Assembly: GCF_900114845.1 (NCBI RefSeq)
Contig: NZ_FOUK01000001.1
Span: 658,454-722,453, forward strand
Direction: 5' to 3'
Source: Pimelobacter simplex
GTDB taxonomy: Bacteria; Actinomycetota; Actinomycetes; Propionibacteriales; Nocardioidaceae
DNA length: 64,000 nucleotides
The position numbers and the translations under genes were made by a program. The notes under the pieces were generated by a model. It was not told the origin of the DNA. It saw only the letters and a program-made list of their open reading frames with translations, and did no database searches. This document shows, piece by piece, positions 47,911-57,256 of this stretch. How positions within the stretch are numbered: position 1 is the stretch's first letter; the number at the start of each line of letters is the position of its first letter.

Positions 47911-49523
47911 ACGCACCGAACGACACCCCCGTCCGCGACCTGCTCGTCGTCGGCGCCGGCCTGGCCGGCATCTACGCGATGTACCGCGCCCTCGAGAAGG
48001 GCCTCGACGTCGTCGGGGTCGAGGCCGGTGAGAGCGTGGGCGGCACCTGGTACTGGAACCGCTACCCGGGCGCGCGCTGCGACGTCGAGAGCGTCGACTA
48101 CTCGTACTCCTTCGACCGCCAGCTCGAGAAGGACTGGCGCTGGACCGAGCGGTTCGCGACCCAGCCCGAGATCCGCTCGTACCTCGACCACGTCGCCGAC
48201 CGCTACGACCTGCGCCGGCACTTCACGTTCGGCCGGCGGGTGACCGCGGCCCGCTTCGACGAGCAGGCCTCGACCTGGACGCTGACCCTGGACGACGGCG
48301 CCCAGCACCGCGCGCGCTTCGTGATGATGGCGACCGGCTGCCTGTCCGCGCCGCACCGCCCCGACCTGCCGGGCATCGACGACTTCGCCGGCACCCAGCT
48401 CTTCACCGCGCAGTGGCCCGACGAGCCGGTCGACCTGACCGGCAAGCGGGTCGGCCTCATCGGCACCGGGTCGTCCGGCATCCAGGCGGCGCCGCTGCTC
48501 GCCGAGCAGGCGCAGTCGCTCACCGTCTTCCAGCGCAGCGCCAACTACACCGTCCCTGCCCGGAACCGGCCGCTCACCGAGGAGGAGCAGCAGGAGATCC
48601 AGGCGACCTACCCCCAGCGCCGGGAGGCCTCGCGCTACGCGCCGGCCGGCTCGCTGAGCACCACGCACCCGCAGAAGGCGACCGAGGTCAGCGCCGAGGA
48701 GCGGGCCCGGGCGTTCGAGGCGCGCTGGCAGGAGGGCGGCGTCCTGTTCGCCAAGACCTTCCCCGACCAGGGCACGGACCTCGTCGCCAACGACTACGCC
48801 CGCGAGTTCGCCGAGGCGAAGATCCGGGCGATCGTCGCCGACCCCCAGGTCGCCGAGGACCTCATCCCCACCGACCACCCGATCGGCACCAAGCGGATCG
48901 TCACCGACACCGGCTACTACGAGATGTACAACCGCGACGACGTCCAGCTGGTCAACCTGCGGCGCGAGCCGATCGAGCAGGTCACCGCGTGGGGCATCAA
49001 GACGAGCACGGCGGCGTACGAGCTGGACGTGCTGGTCTTCGCGACCGGCTTCGACGCGCTCACCGGAGCGCTCACCTCGATCGACCTCCGGGGCGCGCGG
49101 GGCGCGGTGCTCGCCGACGAGTGGGCCGACGGCCCCACGACGTACCTCGGGCTCGGCGTGGCCGGCTTCCCGAACCTGATCACGCTCAACGGCCCCGGCA
49201 GCCCGTCGGTGCTGGCGAACATGTCCACGCACACCGAGCAGCAGGTCGACTGGGGCATGGACCTGGTCACCTACTGCCTCGAGAACGGCATCGACCAGGC
49301 CGAGCCGCGGCGCGACGCCGCCGAGAAGTGGACCGAGCACCTCGGCGAGGTGGCCGAGGGGACGCTCTTCACCCGCGCGGCGTCCTGGTACATGGGTGCC
49401 AACGTCGAGGGCAAGAAGCGCACCTTCATGCCCTACATCGGCGGCTTCGGCAACTACCGCCGGCTCTGCGACGAGGCCCGCGACACGGGGTACGCCGGGT
49501 ACGTGCTGACCACGCGCTCCTGA
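47907..49523 (+). CDS. Type I Baeyer-Villiger monooxygenase-like flavoprotein
   Basis: 538 residues. FAD motif GAGLAG at 16-21, then GGTWYWNRYPGARCD (residues 45-59) as in known BVMOs, and the second Rossmann motif GTGSSG at 186-191. The family fingerprint FxGxxxHxxxW appears as F160-AG-TQL-F166-TAQ-W170: the histidine is phenylalanine. These enzymes use NADPH and oxygen to turn ketones into esters or lactones. Replacement of the fingerprint histidine may change coupling or activity. SDR upstream and esterase overlap make ketone oxidation the most natural role. Confidence 0.87.
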   Translation: MNAPNDTPVRDLLVVGAGLAGIYAMYRALEKGLDVVGVEAGESVGGTWYWNRYPGARCDVESVDYSYSFDRQLEKDWRWTERFATQPEIRSYLDHVADRYDLRRHFTFGRRVTAARFDEQASTWTLTLDDGAQHRARFVMMATGCLSAPHRPDLPGIDDFAGTQLFTAQWPDEPVDLTGKRVGLIGTGSSGIQAAPLLAEQAQSLTVFQRSANYTVPARNRPLTEEEQQEIQATYPQRREASRYAPAGSLSTTHPQKATEVSAEERARAFEARWQEGGVLFAKTFPDQGTDLVANDYAREFAEAKIRAIVADPQVAEDLIPTDHPIGTKRIVTDTGYYEMYNRDDVQLVNLRREPIEQVTAWGIKTSTAAYELDVLVFATGFDALTGALTSIDLRGARGAVLADEWADGPTTYLGLGVAGFPNLITLNGPGSPSVLANMSTHTEQQVDWGMDLVTYCLENGIDQAEPRRDAAEKWTEHLGEVAEGTLFTRAASWYMGANVEGKKRTFMPYIGGFGNYRRLCDEARDTGYAGYVLTTRS

Positions 49524-49812
49524 TCCCCGGCGGCCGCCCAGGAGCGGTTTTCCGCCCTGTCACCGGTGGGACGCAGAACCTTCATGACCGAACCGAAGTT
49601 CCTGGCGGCGAGCCGGTTCCGCGGCCGTCCCGGATTGGTAGGGTCGTGAGCGCAGCGGCTGCCGTTCTCGAAGGTGAACGCCTGCGGAGTCTGTGGCCGA
49701 CGGCGTACTTGGTTGGTGGTGTGCTCATCCCGGTCGGTGCGACGTGTCATCGCAGCCGCTGTGGGCCGTCGAGGTGGCGGCTCTCGCCCCGACACAAGGA
49801 GTAACGAGCAGC
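49524..49812. other. 289-base gap upstream of the cold-shock gene
   Basis: TAGGGT (about 49640) is a possible -10 that would give a 5' leader of about 165 bases, in keeping with the long leaders of cold-shock genes. A 52-codon reading frame in the leader shows no family features and is left out. No other feature is seen. Confidence 0.35.
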
Positions 49813-50016
49813 ATGGCTCAGGGCACCGTGAAGTGGTTCAGCGCCGAGAAGGGCTTCGGCTTCATCGAGCAGGAGGGTGGCGGCGACGACGTCTTCGTCC
49901 ACTACTCCGCGATCCAGTCCAACGGCTACAAGTCGCTCGAGGACAACCAGAAGGTCGAGTTCGACGTCACCCAGGGCCCCAAGGGCCCGCAGGCCGAGAA
50001 CGTCCGTCCTCTCTGA
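49813..50016 (+). CDS. Cold-shock domain protein
   Basis: 67 residues, the full length of CspA-type proteins. RNP1 KGFGFI and RNP2 VFVHYSAI are intact, with the leading [11 protein letters not shown]. It binds single-stranded RNA/DNA and melts RNA structure. An AAGGAG motif lies 11 bases before the ATG. It is followed by a strong terminator, so it is a single-gene transcript. Confidence 0.95.
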   Translation: MAQGTVKWFSAEKGFGFIEQEGGGDDVFVHYSAIQSNGYKSLEDNQKVEFDVTQGPKGPQAENVRPL

Positions 50017-50048
50017 TCCCTCCCGATCGAGGAGACACGCGTCTTCCG

Positions 50049-50088
50049 CGAGGCCCCGCCGGGCGACCGGCGGGGCCTCGCGAATTTT
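50049..50088 (+). terminator. Rho-independent terminator of the cold-shock gene
   Basis: CGAGGCCCCGCCGG/CCGGCGGGGCCTCG stem of 14 bases, GCGA loop, followed by CGAATTTTT. Confidence 0.92.
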
Positions 50089-50178
50089 TCCAGAACTTTT
50101 GGGTTTGCCCGATCCGCTTGGGGGGAGGATGGTTGCGGATCGATGTGCTGGCCGTGGCGGGCCGGAAGGGAGGAGCGC

Positions 50179-50640
50179 ATGCCTGATCAGTTCGACGTGA
50201 CCCTCGAGGACGGCGACCTCCTCGTCGAGGTCGAGCTGACGACCAACCTCATCATCGCCGCCAGCGCCTCCGACGAGCGTCTCAGCACCGAGGAGATCGA
50301 CCGGATCCTCGGGGGTCGGCTCGCCCGCCTAGCTGTCCTAGCAGGTCGCGAACAGGACCGGACCGCTGGTCAGGTCCGACAGCACGAAGGCGCCGGCGAC
50401 CGGGTCGAGGGCCAGGGTGAGCACCTTGTCCGAGGCGACCACCTTGCCCAGCCGGTAGCGGTCGGTGAAGCTGCCGCCCTGGCCGGGCGCCGGGCCGGCC
50501 GCGAGCCGCGATCGGCTGTCCGCGTCGGAGCGGGCCTGCTCCGCAGTCTCGAACGCCATCGCCACCCGGACGTCGCCGCCGGGCTGGGCCGCCATCGCGT
50601 AGCCCGCGATCGGGTGCACCTCGCCTGCCGCCTTCAATAG
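50179..50640 (+). CDS. Small acidic protein with an abnormal read-through C-terminus
   Basis: The first about 50 residues (FDVTLEDGDLLVEVELTTNLIIAA, then DERLSTEEIDRILG) look like a genuine conserved small acidic protein, with GGAGG-type ribosome-binding site before the ATG at 50179. After residue about 51 the frame runs 100 more codons, all antisense to the convergent DUF3352 gene, and the composition turns to random Arg/Ala/Gly. TAG codons in another frame at about 50332 and 50339 suggest the natural stop was lost to a frameshift or that the true product is shorter. The whole 153-residue product is doubtful; the N-terminal part is credible. Confidence 0.5.
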   Translation: MPDQFDVTLEDGDLLVEVELTTNLIIAASASDERLSTEEIDRILGGRLARLAVLAGREQDRTAGQVRQHEGAGDRVEGQGEHLVRGDHLAQPVAVGEAAALAGRRAGREPRSAVRVGAGLLRSLERHRHPDVAAGLGRHRVARDRVHLACRLQ

Positions 50641-51390
50641 CTCGCTCGCCCGGGTCCGCTCGGCCGGGTCCGCCTCGGACATGGCCAGGGCCGTGCAGAC
50701 CTGGTCGCCGGTGTACGCCGCCGCGCTCAGTGCCGGTCCGGCCGCGGCGACCGCCTCGGCCACCGCGTCGTCCTCGTCGCCGCGGGCCAGGTCGGTGCGC
50801 TGGGCCAGGAAGCCGGCGTCGTCGCTGCCGATGAGCAGCCGGTTCTTCTCGTCGACCTGGAGCGCCGCCAGCTCGGGGGTGACCGGCCCGTCGAAGCCCT
50901 CGAGCAGGTCGACCCCGCCCTCCCAGACGCCGTCGGCCTCGGGCGGCTCGAGGAAGCCCGCCGTCCGCAGCCGCTCGCGCAGCCGCCCGATGTCGTACGA
51001 CTCGGGCAGGCCCATGATCACCAGCGCGCCGTCGCGACCCTGGGCGAACAGCTCCCAGTCGAGGGTGGCGGGGGAGAAGCCGAGCTCCTGCTGGATCGTC
51101 GGCGCGGACTCGCTCAGCGCGGTCATCGACGACAGGTCGCGGTCGTAGGCCTGCTGGAGGAAGTCGTCGACGTCCTCGGGTGAGGAGCTGTCGGACAGGC
51201 GTACCCCCAGCTCCTCGCGGACGCCGGCCCAGTCGGTCCAGCTGTAGCGCTGGGTGCTCGTGGGCGCGAGCTCGAGCGCGGCCGAGAAGCGGCTGGCGTC
51301 GTCGCCCCGCAGTCGCACGACGACCACCGCGGCCACCGCCGCGACCAGCGCCACGGCGACGACGAGGACCAACCAGCGGCGAGGCGTCAC
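50338..51390 (-). CDS. DUF3352-like membrane-anchored protein
   Basis: 350 residues from a GTG at 51390. An N-terminal hydrophobic helix (residues 6-26) anchors a large extracytoplasmic domain resembling DUF3352 (LAPTSTQRYSWTDWAGVREELG, EKNRLLIGSDD, a terminal LTSGPVLFATC). Function is unknown; the family is common in actinobacteria and often near phosphate or cell-envelope genes. It shares a 19-base divergent promoter region with mutT1 and is convergent with the small acidic protein. Confidence 0.8.
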   Translation of the reverse strand: MTPRRWLVLVVAVALVAAVAAVVVVRLRGDDASRFSAALELAPTSTQRYSWTDWAGVREELGVRLSDSSSPEDVDDFLQQAYDRDLSSMTALSESAPTIQQELGFSPATLDWELFAQGRDGALVIMGLPESYDIGRLRERLRTAGFLEPPEADGVWEGGVDLLEGFDGPVTPELAALQVDEKNRLLIGSDDAGFLAQRTDLARGDEDDAVAEAVAAAGPALSAAAYTGDQVCTALAMSEADPAERTRASELLKAAGEVHPIAGYAMAAQPGGDVRVAMAFETAEQARSDADSRSRLAAGPAPGQGGSFTDRYRLGKVVASDKVLTLALDPVAGAFVLSDLTSGPVLFATC

Positions 51391-51397
51391 GGTTGCA

Positions 51398-51404
51398 TAC
51401 CCTA
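51398..51404. promoter_or_regulatory. Overlapping divergent -10 boxes (mutT1 / DUF3352)
   Basis: TACCCT (51398-51403, plus) and TAGGGT (51404-51399, minus) share five bases. They are 6 and 8 bases from the two GTG starts. Only one direction can be open at a time, so the two genes may exclude each other. Confidence 0.5.
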
Positions 51405-51409
51405 GGCCC

Positions 51410-52282
51410 GTGCCCGACATCCTCGCTGCCGGCGTGGTCGCGTTCCGTCCCGGACGTGAGGTGCTGCTCGTGCACCGGCCCAAGTACGACGACTGGTCCT
51501 TCCCCAAGGGCAAGCTCGACCGCGGCGAGCACGCCACCGCGGCTGCCGTGCGCGAGGTGGCCGAGGAGACCGGCGTCCACGTCCGGCTCGGGCCGCCGCT
51601 GCCCACCCAGCGCTACCCGGTCGCGCGCCGGATGAAGACCGTCCACTACTGGACCGGCCGGGTCGTGGGCGACGACGACGTGTCGGCGTACCGGCCCAAC
51701 GACGAGATCGACCAGGTCGCCTGGGTGCCCGTCGCCGACGCCCCCGAGCGGCTCACCTACGACCGCGACCGGGAGACCCTCGCCGACGCCCTCCGGGTCC
51801 GTCGCAAGACCCACGCGGTCGTCGTCCTGCGCCACGCCCGGGCCCGCTCCCGCTCGGCCTGGCGCGGCCCGGACGCCGGACGCACCCTCCTCAAGGTCGG
51901 CGAGGCCGAGGCCGACCGCCTGGTCCCGCTCCTCGCGGCGTACGGCGTCACCCGGGTCGTCACCTCGACCAGCACCCGCTGCGTCCAGACGGTCCGCCCC
52001 TACGCCGAGACCGCCGGCTACCCCTTCGACCTGCGCCCCCGGCTCACCGAGGAGAACGCCGCCCCGCGCCCGGTCGCCAAGATCGTCCACGAGCTCCTCG
52101 ACGGCGACGGCGCCACCGCCGAGAACGCCGTCCTCTGCACCCACCGCCCCGTCCTCCCGCTGGTGTACGACGCCGCGGGCGTCGAGCTCGCCCCCGACGA
52201 CGGGCTGGCCCCGGCCGAGATGCTCGTCCTGCACGTGCGCAAGGGGCGGATCGTGGCGGTCGAGCGGCACCAGCCGCGCTGA
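51410..52282 (+). CDS. mutT1: MutT1-like Nudix hydrolase with C-terminal histidine phosphatase domain
   Basis: 290 residues. Nudix box at residues 34-56 (G34, E40, REV-EE-TG) is complete. A second domain begins at about residue 133 with VVVLRHARARS, the RHA/RHG motif of the SixA-like histidine phosphatases, and has a later CTHRP histidine. This two-domain form is the mycobacterial MutT1 type, which degrades 8-oxo-dGTP and diadenosine polyphosphates. In mycobacteria mutT1 adjoins ppk1; here pstSCAB and pit lie between. Start set by the leaderless -10. Confidence 0.9.
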   Translation: MPDILAAGVVAFRPGREVLLVHRPKYDDWSFPKGKLDRGEHATAAAVREVAEETGVHVRLGPPLPTQRYPVARRMKTVHYWTGRVVGDDDVSAYRPNDEIDQVAWVPVADAPERLTYDRDRETLADALRVRRKTHAVVVLRHARARSRSAWRGPDAGRTLLKVGEAEADRLVPLLAAYGVTRVVTSTSTRCVQTVRPYAETAGYPFDLRPRLTEENAAPRPVAKIVHELLDGDGATAENAVLCTHRPVLPLVYDAAGVELAPDDGLAPAEMLVLHVRKGRIVAVERHQPR

Positions 52283-52358
52283 CCGCGCCCCGTGACCGGG
52301 CCCCCTGGCCCGGGCCCTGAGACCGGCGCCACGCCGTCTCCCCGCCCCGACCGCCACT

Positions 52359-52380
52359 GTTCACCATGCGTTCAGATCCG
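52359..52380 (+). promoter_or_regulatory. PHO box (PhoP-binding direct repeats) upstream of pstS
   Basis: Two 11-base units, GTTCACCATGC and GTTCAGATCCG, abut exactly, matching the GTTCACC-type PHO box of streptomycetes. TAACTT at 52408-52413 is a suitable -10 at the expected distance. Confidence 0.8.
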
Positions 52381-52479
52381 CCGGGGAGTTGCGTTACCGA
52401 CGCTGCCTAACTTCATGGTCGTCCAGTACGCATCGAGGGGCGGATCGAGAAGGCCCCTCACCCCTGAGAGGCAAGTTCC

Positions 52480-53577
52480 TTGAACCTCAAGACCATCCGC
52501 CGCGCCGCGGTGCCCGGTGTCGCTGCTCTGGCCCTGCTCATGAGCGCCTGCGGTGCCTCGAACGAGTCCGGTTCCGGTGACGACAACAACGACTCCGCCG
52601 GCCTCAGCGGCACGCTCAAGGGTGGCGGCGCCACGTCGCAGGAGAAGGCCCAGGAGGCGTGGAAGACCGCGTTCCAGGGCAAGAACACCGGCCTCACTGT
52701 CGACTACCAGCTCCTCGGGTCCACCGATGGCCGCAACCAGTTCATCGCCAAGGCGCTGTCCTTCGCCGGCTCCGACTCCTACCTCAAGGACGAGGACCTC
52801 ACCAAGGCCAAGGAGCGCTGCGACGGCAACATCGTCGAGGTCCCGGCCTACATCTCCTCGATCGCCGTCGCCTACAACCTCCCGGGTGTCGACGAGCTCA
52901 ACCTCGACGCCGACACGCTCGCGAAGATCTTCGACAACAAGATCACGAAGTGGAACGACCCGGCCATCGCCGCGCAGAACGACGGCGTCGACCTGCCCGA
53001 CCTGAAGATCACGCCCGTCCACCGCTCCGACGACTCGGGCACCACGAAGAACTTCACCGACTACCTCAACAAGGTGGCGCCGGACTCGTGGAAGTACGAG
53101 GCCGAGGACGCGTTCCCGGTCTCCGGCGGTCTCTCCGCCGAGGGCACGTCGGGCGTCGTCAAGTCGATCACCGACACCGAGGGCGTCATCGGCTACGCCG
53201 ACGCCAGCCAGACCGGCGACCTGAAGCACGTCTCGGTCAAGGTCGGTGACGCCTACGTCGCGCCGTCCCCCGAGGGTGCCGCCAAGACCGTCGAGGTCTC
53301 CCCGGTCGTCGAGGGCCGCGACGCCACCGACATCGCCGTCGACGTCGACCGCACCACCACGGAGGCCGGCGCCTACCCGGTGATCCTGCTGTCGTACCTC
53401 ATCGCCTGCGAGAAGTACGACGACAAGGCCGAGGCCGACAACGTCAAGGGCTACTTCGAGTACATCGTCTCCGACGAGGGCCAGGCCGAGGCTGCCGACT
53501 TCGCCGGCTCGGCGAAGCTCGCGCCCGAGACCGCGAAGAAGGTCCAGGACATCGTGGCGGGCATCTCCGCCAAGTGA
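52480..53577 (+). CDS. pstS: Phosphate-binding lipoprotein PstS
   Basis: 365 residues from a TTG at 52480, with GAGAGG 8 bases upstream and no ATG in a better place. Lipobox LLMSAC gives C24. The binding domain starts at about 40 (GTLKGGGATSQEKAQEAW) and includes HRSDDSGTTKNFTDYL for phosphate. It captures inorganic phosphate at high affinity for PstCAB. Induction by phosphate starvation through the PHO box is expected. Confidence 0.95.
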   Translation: MNLKTIRRAAVPGVAALALLMSACGASNESGSGDDNNDSAGLSGTLKGGGATSQEKAQEAWKTAFQGKNTGLTVDYQLLGSTDGRNQFIAKALSFAGSDSYLKDEDLTKAKERCDGNIVEVPAYISSIAVAYNLPGVDELNLDADTLAKIFDNKITKWNDPAIAAQNDGVDLPDLKITPVHRSDDSGTTKNFTDYLNKVAPDSWKYEAEDAFPVSGGLSAEGTSGVVKSITDTEGVIGYADASQTGDLKHVSVKVGDAYVAPSPEGAAKTVEVSPVVEGRDATDIAVDVDRTTTEAGAYPVILLSYLIACEKYDDKAEADNVKGYFEYIVSDEGQAEAADFAGSAKLAPETAKKVQDIVAGISAK

Positions 53578-53666
53578 TCCACCGGAGGGGGTGAGGAACG
53601 CGCGACGCGTGCCTCACCCCTTCCGTCAGCCCCAGCACCCCCACTCCGAGCACGAAGGCGAACGAC

Positions 53667-54638
53667 GTGACAGCACCCACCACCGAGGCCGAGGACGCCC
53701 CCGCGGCCTCCTGGGCCAGCGTCCGTGGTGGGGCCGGCGACCGCATCTTCAGCGGCGCGGCCCTCCTGGCCGGACTGAGCATCCTGGCCGCCCTCGCGGG
53801 GGTCTTCATCTTCCTGGCGATCAAGGGCGTCACCGGCTTCACCAAGCCGGCCGAGGTCTACGGGCCGCACGCCGAGAGCTTCGTCGGGTACGTCGTCCCG
53901 CTGCTCGTCGGCACCTTCACCGCCTCGATCATCGCGCTGATCATCGCGGTGCCGCTCGCCTTCGGCATCGCGCTGGTGATCAGCCACTACGCGCCGCGGT
54001 GGATCGCGGCCCCCGTGGCCTACGTGATCGACCTGCTGGCCGCCGTGCCGTCCGTCGTCTACGGCCTGTGGGGTGCCTTCTACCTGGCCAAGAAGCTCGT
54101 CCCGATGCACCAGTGGCTGCACGACCACCTCGGCCCGATCCCGGTCATCGGCCACCTCTTCGGCGAGCCGAGCCCGGCCGGTCGCACGCTGCTGACCGCC
54201 GGCATCGTGCTGGCGATCATGATCCTGCCGATCATCACCGCGATCACCCGCGAGGTCTTCTCCCGCACGCCGCGGCTGCACGAGGAGGCCGCGCTGGCCC
54301 TCGGCGCCACGCGCTGGGAGATGGTCCGGATGACGGTCTTCCCCTACGCCCGCTCCGGCATGGTCTCGGCCGTGATGCTGGGCCTGGGCCGCGCCCTCGG
54401 CGAGACGATGGCCGTCACCATGGTGCTCTCGGTCGGCTTCGACCTGTCCTGGAACGTGCTCGCCACCTCGAGCCCGACCTCGATCGCCGCCAACATCGCG
54501 CTCAAGTACAAGGAGCGCAGCGCCGACCTGCTCAACGTCCTGGTCGCGACGGGTCTGGTGCTGTTCCTGCTGACCTTCCTGGTCAACTTCCTCGCCCGCT
54601 GGATCGTGGGCCGCAGCGAGAGGCGGATGGCTCGATGA
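53667..54638 (+). CDS. pstC: Phosphate ABC permease PstC
   Basis: 323 residues, six membrane segments, with the EAA-type loop [26 protein letters not shown] at about 210-235 that contacts PstB, and [14 protein letters not shown] after it. GTG start at 53667, 89 bases after pstS. Its stop overlaps the pstA start (ATGA). Confidence 0.95.
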   Translation: MTAPTTEAEDAPAASWASVRGGAGDRIFSGAALLAGLSILAALAGVFIFLAIKGVTGFTKPAEVYGPHAESFVGYVVPLLVGTFTASIIALIIAVPLAFGIALVISHYAPRWIAAPVAYVIDLLAAVPSVVYGLWGAFYLAKKLVPMHQWLHDHLGPIPVIGHLFGEPSPAGRTLLTAGIVLAIMILPIITAITREVFSRTPRLHEEAALALGATRWEMVRMTVFPYARSGMVSAVMLGLGRALGETMAVTMVLSVGFDLSWNVLATSSPTSIAANIALKYKERSADLLNVLVATGLVLFLLTFLVNFLARWIVGRSERRMAR

Positions 54639-55690
54639 GCACGCTCGAAGAGGTCTCGACGCGGGTGCACGTCTCGCTCGTCCAGCCGCGGCTGCCGCGG
54701 CAGGCGCCGGCCATCACCGGCGTCATCGCGGTCGCCCTCGGCGCGCTGATGCTCGTGCTGGGCATGGGCGTCGTGGGGGCCATCGTCCTCGCCGTGGTCG
54801 TCTACATCGTCGCGCTGCCGCTGTGGTCGCTGGCGATCGAGGGCCGGCGCAGCGCGACCGACCGGTTGATGACGGCGCTGATCTGGTCGGCCTTCGGCGT
54901 CGCCGTGGTGCCCCTCGTCTCGCTCGTCTGGCGGGTCGTCAGCAAGGGTGCCGGGCGGATCGACGGCACGTTCCTGAGCTACTCGTTCTTCAAGACCCAG
55001 ATCGACCAGCCGGTCGGCATCTACCACGCGATCATCGGCACCCTGCTGATCACGCTGGGCGCGACGATCATCTCGGTGCCCGTGGGCGTCATGGCCGCGG
55101 TCTACCTGGTCGAGTACGGCAAGGGCAACAAGCTGGCCAAGGCGATCACCTTCCTGGTCGACGTGATGACCGGTATCCCGTCGATCGTCGCCGGCCTGTT
55201 CGCGTTCGCCCTCTTCACGCTGATCTTCGGGCCGGCGTACGTGTCCGGCATCGGCGGCTCGGTGGCGTTGTCGCTCCTGATGATCCCCATCGTGGTGCGG
55301 GCCACCGAGGAGATGCTGATGCTCGTGCCCGACGAGCTCCGCGAGGCGGCGTACGCGCTGGGCACGCCGAAGTGGAAGACGATCGTGCGGATCGTGCTCC
55401 CGACCGCGCTCGGCGGCATCCTCACCGGCATCACGCTCGCGATCTCGCGGGTCATCGGCGAGACCGCGCCCCTGCTGCTCATCGCCGGCGCCACCGACCG
55501 CACCAACATGAACCTCTTCGACGGCGCGATGACGACGCTCCCGGTCCTCATCTACGGCCAGAACCTGCGGGGCGACGCTCCCGCCGAGGCGATCGCCTGG
55601 GGCGCCGCCTTCATCCTCATCGTCATCGTGATGGTGCTCAACCTGGCAGCACGCATCGTCGGCAAGATCTTCGCGCCCAAGAAGGGCTGA
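54635..55690 (+). CDS. pstA: Phosphate ABC permease PstA
   Basis: 351 residues. Two helices in an N-terminal extension (about 25-70) precede the six-helix permease core; the EAA loop [21 protein letters not shown] and [17 protein letters not shown] are present. It pairs with PstC to form the phosphate channel. ATG overlaps the pstC stop; pstB follows 11 bases later. Confidence 0.95.
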   Translation: MSTLEEVSTRVHVSLVQPRLPRQAPAITGVIAVALGALMLVLGMGVVGAIVLAVVVYIVALPLWSLAIEGRRSATDRLMTALIWSAFGVAVVPLVSLVWRVVSKGAGRIDGTFLSYSFFKTQIDQPVGIYHAIIGTLLITLGATIISVPVGVMAAVYLVEYGKGNKLAKAITFLVDVMTGIPSIVAGLFAFALFTLIFGPAYVSGIGGSVALSLLMIPIVVRATEEMLMLVPDELREAAYALGTPKWKTIVRIVLPTALGGILTGITLAISRVIGETAPLLLIAGATDRTNMNLFDGAMTTLPVLIYGQNLRGDAPAEAIAWGAAFILIVIVMVLNLAARIVGKIFAPKKG

Positions 55691-55701
55691 GAGGCAACAC
55701 C

Positions 55702-56481
55702 ATGGCCAAGAGCATCGACGTCTCCGACGTCAACATCTACTACGGCGACTTCCTCGCCGTGCAGGGCGTCAACATGACGGTCCGGGCCGGCGCGGTGACC
55801 GCCTTCATCGGTCCGTCGGGCTGCGGCAAGTCGACCTTCCTGCGCTCGCTGAACCGGATGCACGAGGTCATCCCCGGCGCGCGCGTCGAGGGCAAGATCG
55901 TCGTCGACGGGCAGGACCTCTACGAGCCCGGCGTCGACCCGGTCGCCGTCCGCCGCCAGGTGGGCATGGTCTTCCAGCGGCCCAACCCGTTCCCCACGAT
56001 GTCGATCTACGACAACGTGCTCGCGGGTCTCAAGCTCAACGCCGGCAAGCTGAAGAAGAACGCCGCCGACGAGGTCGTCGAGAAGTCGCTGCGCGGCGCC
56101 AACCTCTGGAACGAGGTCAAGGACCGCCTCAACAAGCCCGGCATGGGCCTGTCCGGCGGCCAGCAGCAGCGTCTGTGCATCGCCCGCGCGATCGCCGTCG
56201 AGCCGCAGATCCTGCTGATGGACGAGCCGTGCTCGGCGCTCGACCCGATCTCGACCTCGGCGATCGAGGACCTGATCCACGAGCTCAAGAACGACTACAC
56301 GATCGTCATCGTCACCCACAACATGCAGCAGGCGGCGCGGGTCTCCGACGACACCGGCTTCTTCAACCTCAAGGCGACCGGTGAGCCCGGCCACCTGGTG
56401 GAGTTCAACCCGACGAAGAAGATGTTCGCCAACCCGGACGACCCGGCCACCGAGGCCTACATCTCGGGCCGGTTCGGCTGA
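55702..56481 (+). CDS. pstB: Phosphate ABC ATPase PstB
   Basis: 259 residues, standard length. Walker [10 protein letters not shown] at about 36-44, FQRPNPFP Q-loop, signature LSGGQQQR, Walker [13 protein letters not shown]-loop THNM. It energises PstCA. GAGAGG precedes the ATG. The PhoU-like partner is not encoded next to it, but a DUF47 protein occurs with pit downstream. Confidence 0.96.
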   Translation: MAKSIDVSDVNIYYGDFLAVQGVNMTVRAGAVTAFIGPSGCGKSTFLRSLNRMHEVIPGARVEGKIVVDGQDLYEPGVDPVAVRRQVGMVFQRPNPFPTMSIYDNVLAGLKLNAGKLKKNAADEVVEKSLRGANLWNEVKDRLNKPGMGLSGGQQQRLCIARAIAVEPQILLMDEPCSALDPISTSAIEDLIHELKNDYTIVIVTHNMQQAARVSDDTGFFNLKATGEPGHLVEFNPTKKMFANPDDPATEAYISGRFG

Positions 56482-56507
56482 GCCGGCGGGTTCTCGGACC
56501 AGACGAC

Positions 56508-57254
56508 ATGGGCATGCTGGACGGGCGTCGGGACGCCCGTCGCCAGTCCGTGCGCGCCTACCTGCACCGCTGGGTCGAGTCCGCGGGAGCCCAGCTCCTC
56601 GTGGTCGACCCGGCCGACGACGGAGGCGCGCTCGCGGAGGCGATGGCGGGTCGCGGCGTCCACGTCACCTGGGTCGGCACGACGCTCGACGGCCTCGTCG
56701 CCTTCGGGCGCACCGACCCCCACGCCGTCGTGGTCGCGGCGGGCGCGCCGGGGATCCCCGCCGACGAGTTCGTCGGGCTGATCCGCCAGCACGGCTCGCC
56801 GTACGTGATCGCGGGGGCGGGCGGCGCCGACGACCCCACCACCGAGGCGGTGGGCCCGCTGATGCTGGCCGGCGCCTCCGCGGTGACCGTCCGCCCGTAC
56901 GCCGCCCAGCACCTCTGGGACCTCCTCACCCACGCCCCGCGCTCGGTCGCCGAGCACGCGACCCTCGAGGTGGGACCCATCGAGCTCGACGCGACGGCGT
57001 ACGCGGTGCGCGTCAACGGTGCGCGGATCGCGGACCTGCCGCTCAAGGAGTTCGAGCTCCTGCGCGCCCTGATGCTCTCGTCGCCCGGCGTGGTCACCGA
57101 CGACGAGCTGCGCGAGGCGCTGTGGGGCGCCGACGGGAAGCGCCCCGGCGGCAACACCATCGCCATGCACGTCACCCGGCTGCGGACCCGGCTCGGCGAC
57201 GTCGCCGACGTCCGCCGGATCCGGGGGCGGGGGTACTCGCTCACCGTGGTCTGA
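56508..57254 (+). CDS. OmpR/PhoB-type wHTH protein with phosphorylation-deficient receiver
   Basis: 248 residues. Residues about 28-140 keep the receiver fold, but the phospho-acceptor position reads AVVVAAGAPG (A77/A78 in place of Asp) and the switch lysine is arginine (VTVRPY). Residues about 152-248 form an intact winged helix (LKEFELLRALMLSSPGVVTDDELREALWG, TRLRTRLG, IRGRGYSL). It should bind DNA without phosphorylation control. It starts 26 bases after pstB and may fine-tune the phosphate genes. An ATG at 56514 is an alternative start. Confidence 0.85.
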   Translation: MGMLDGRRDARRQSVRAYLHRWVESAGAQLLVVDPADDGGALAEAMAGRGVHVTWVGTTLDGLVAFGRTDPHAVVVAAGAPGIPADEFVGLIRQHGSPYVIAGAGGADDPTTEAVGPLMLAGASAVTVRPYAAQHLWDLLTHAPRSVAEHATLEVGPIELDATAYAVRVNGARIADLPLKEFELLRALMLSSPGVVTDDELREALWGADGKRPGGNTIAMHVTRLRTRLGDVADVRRIRGRGYSLTVV

Positions 57255-57256
57255 CC

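Noticed and set aside
49646..49804. Leader peptide upstream of the cold-shock gene
   Set aside because: Composition is unremarkable, no ribosome-binding site, and it lies in what is probably a regulatory 5' leader.
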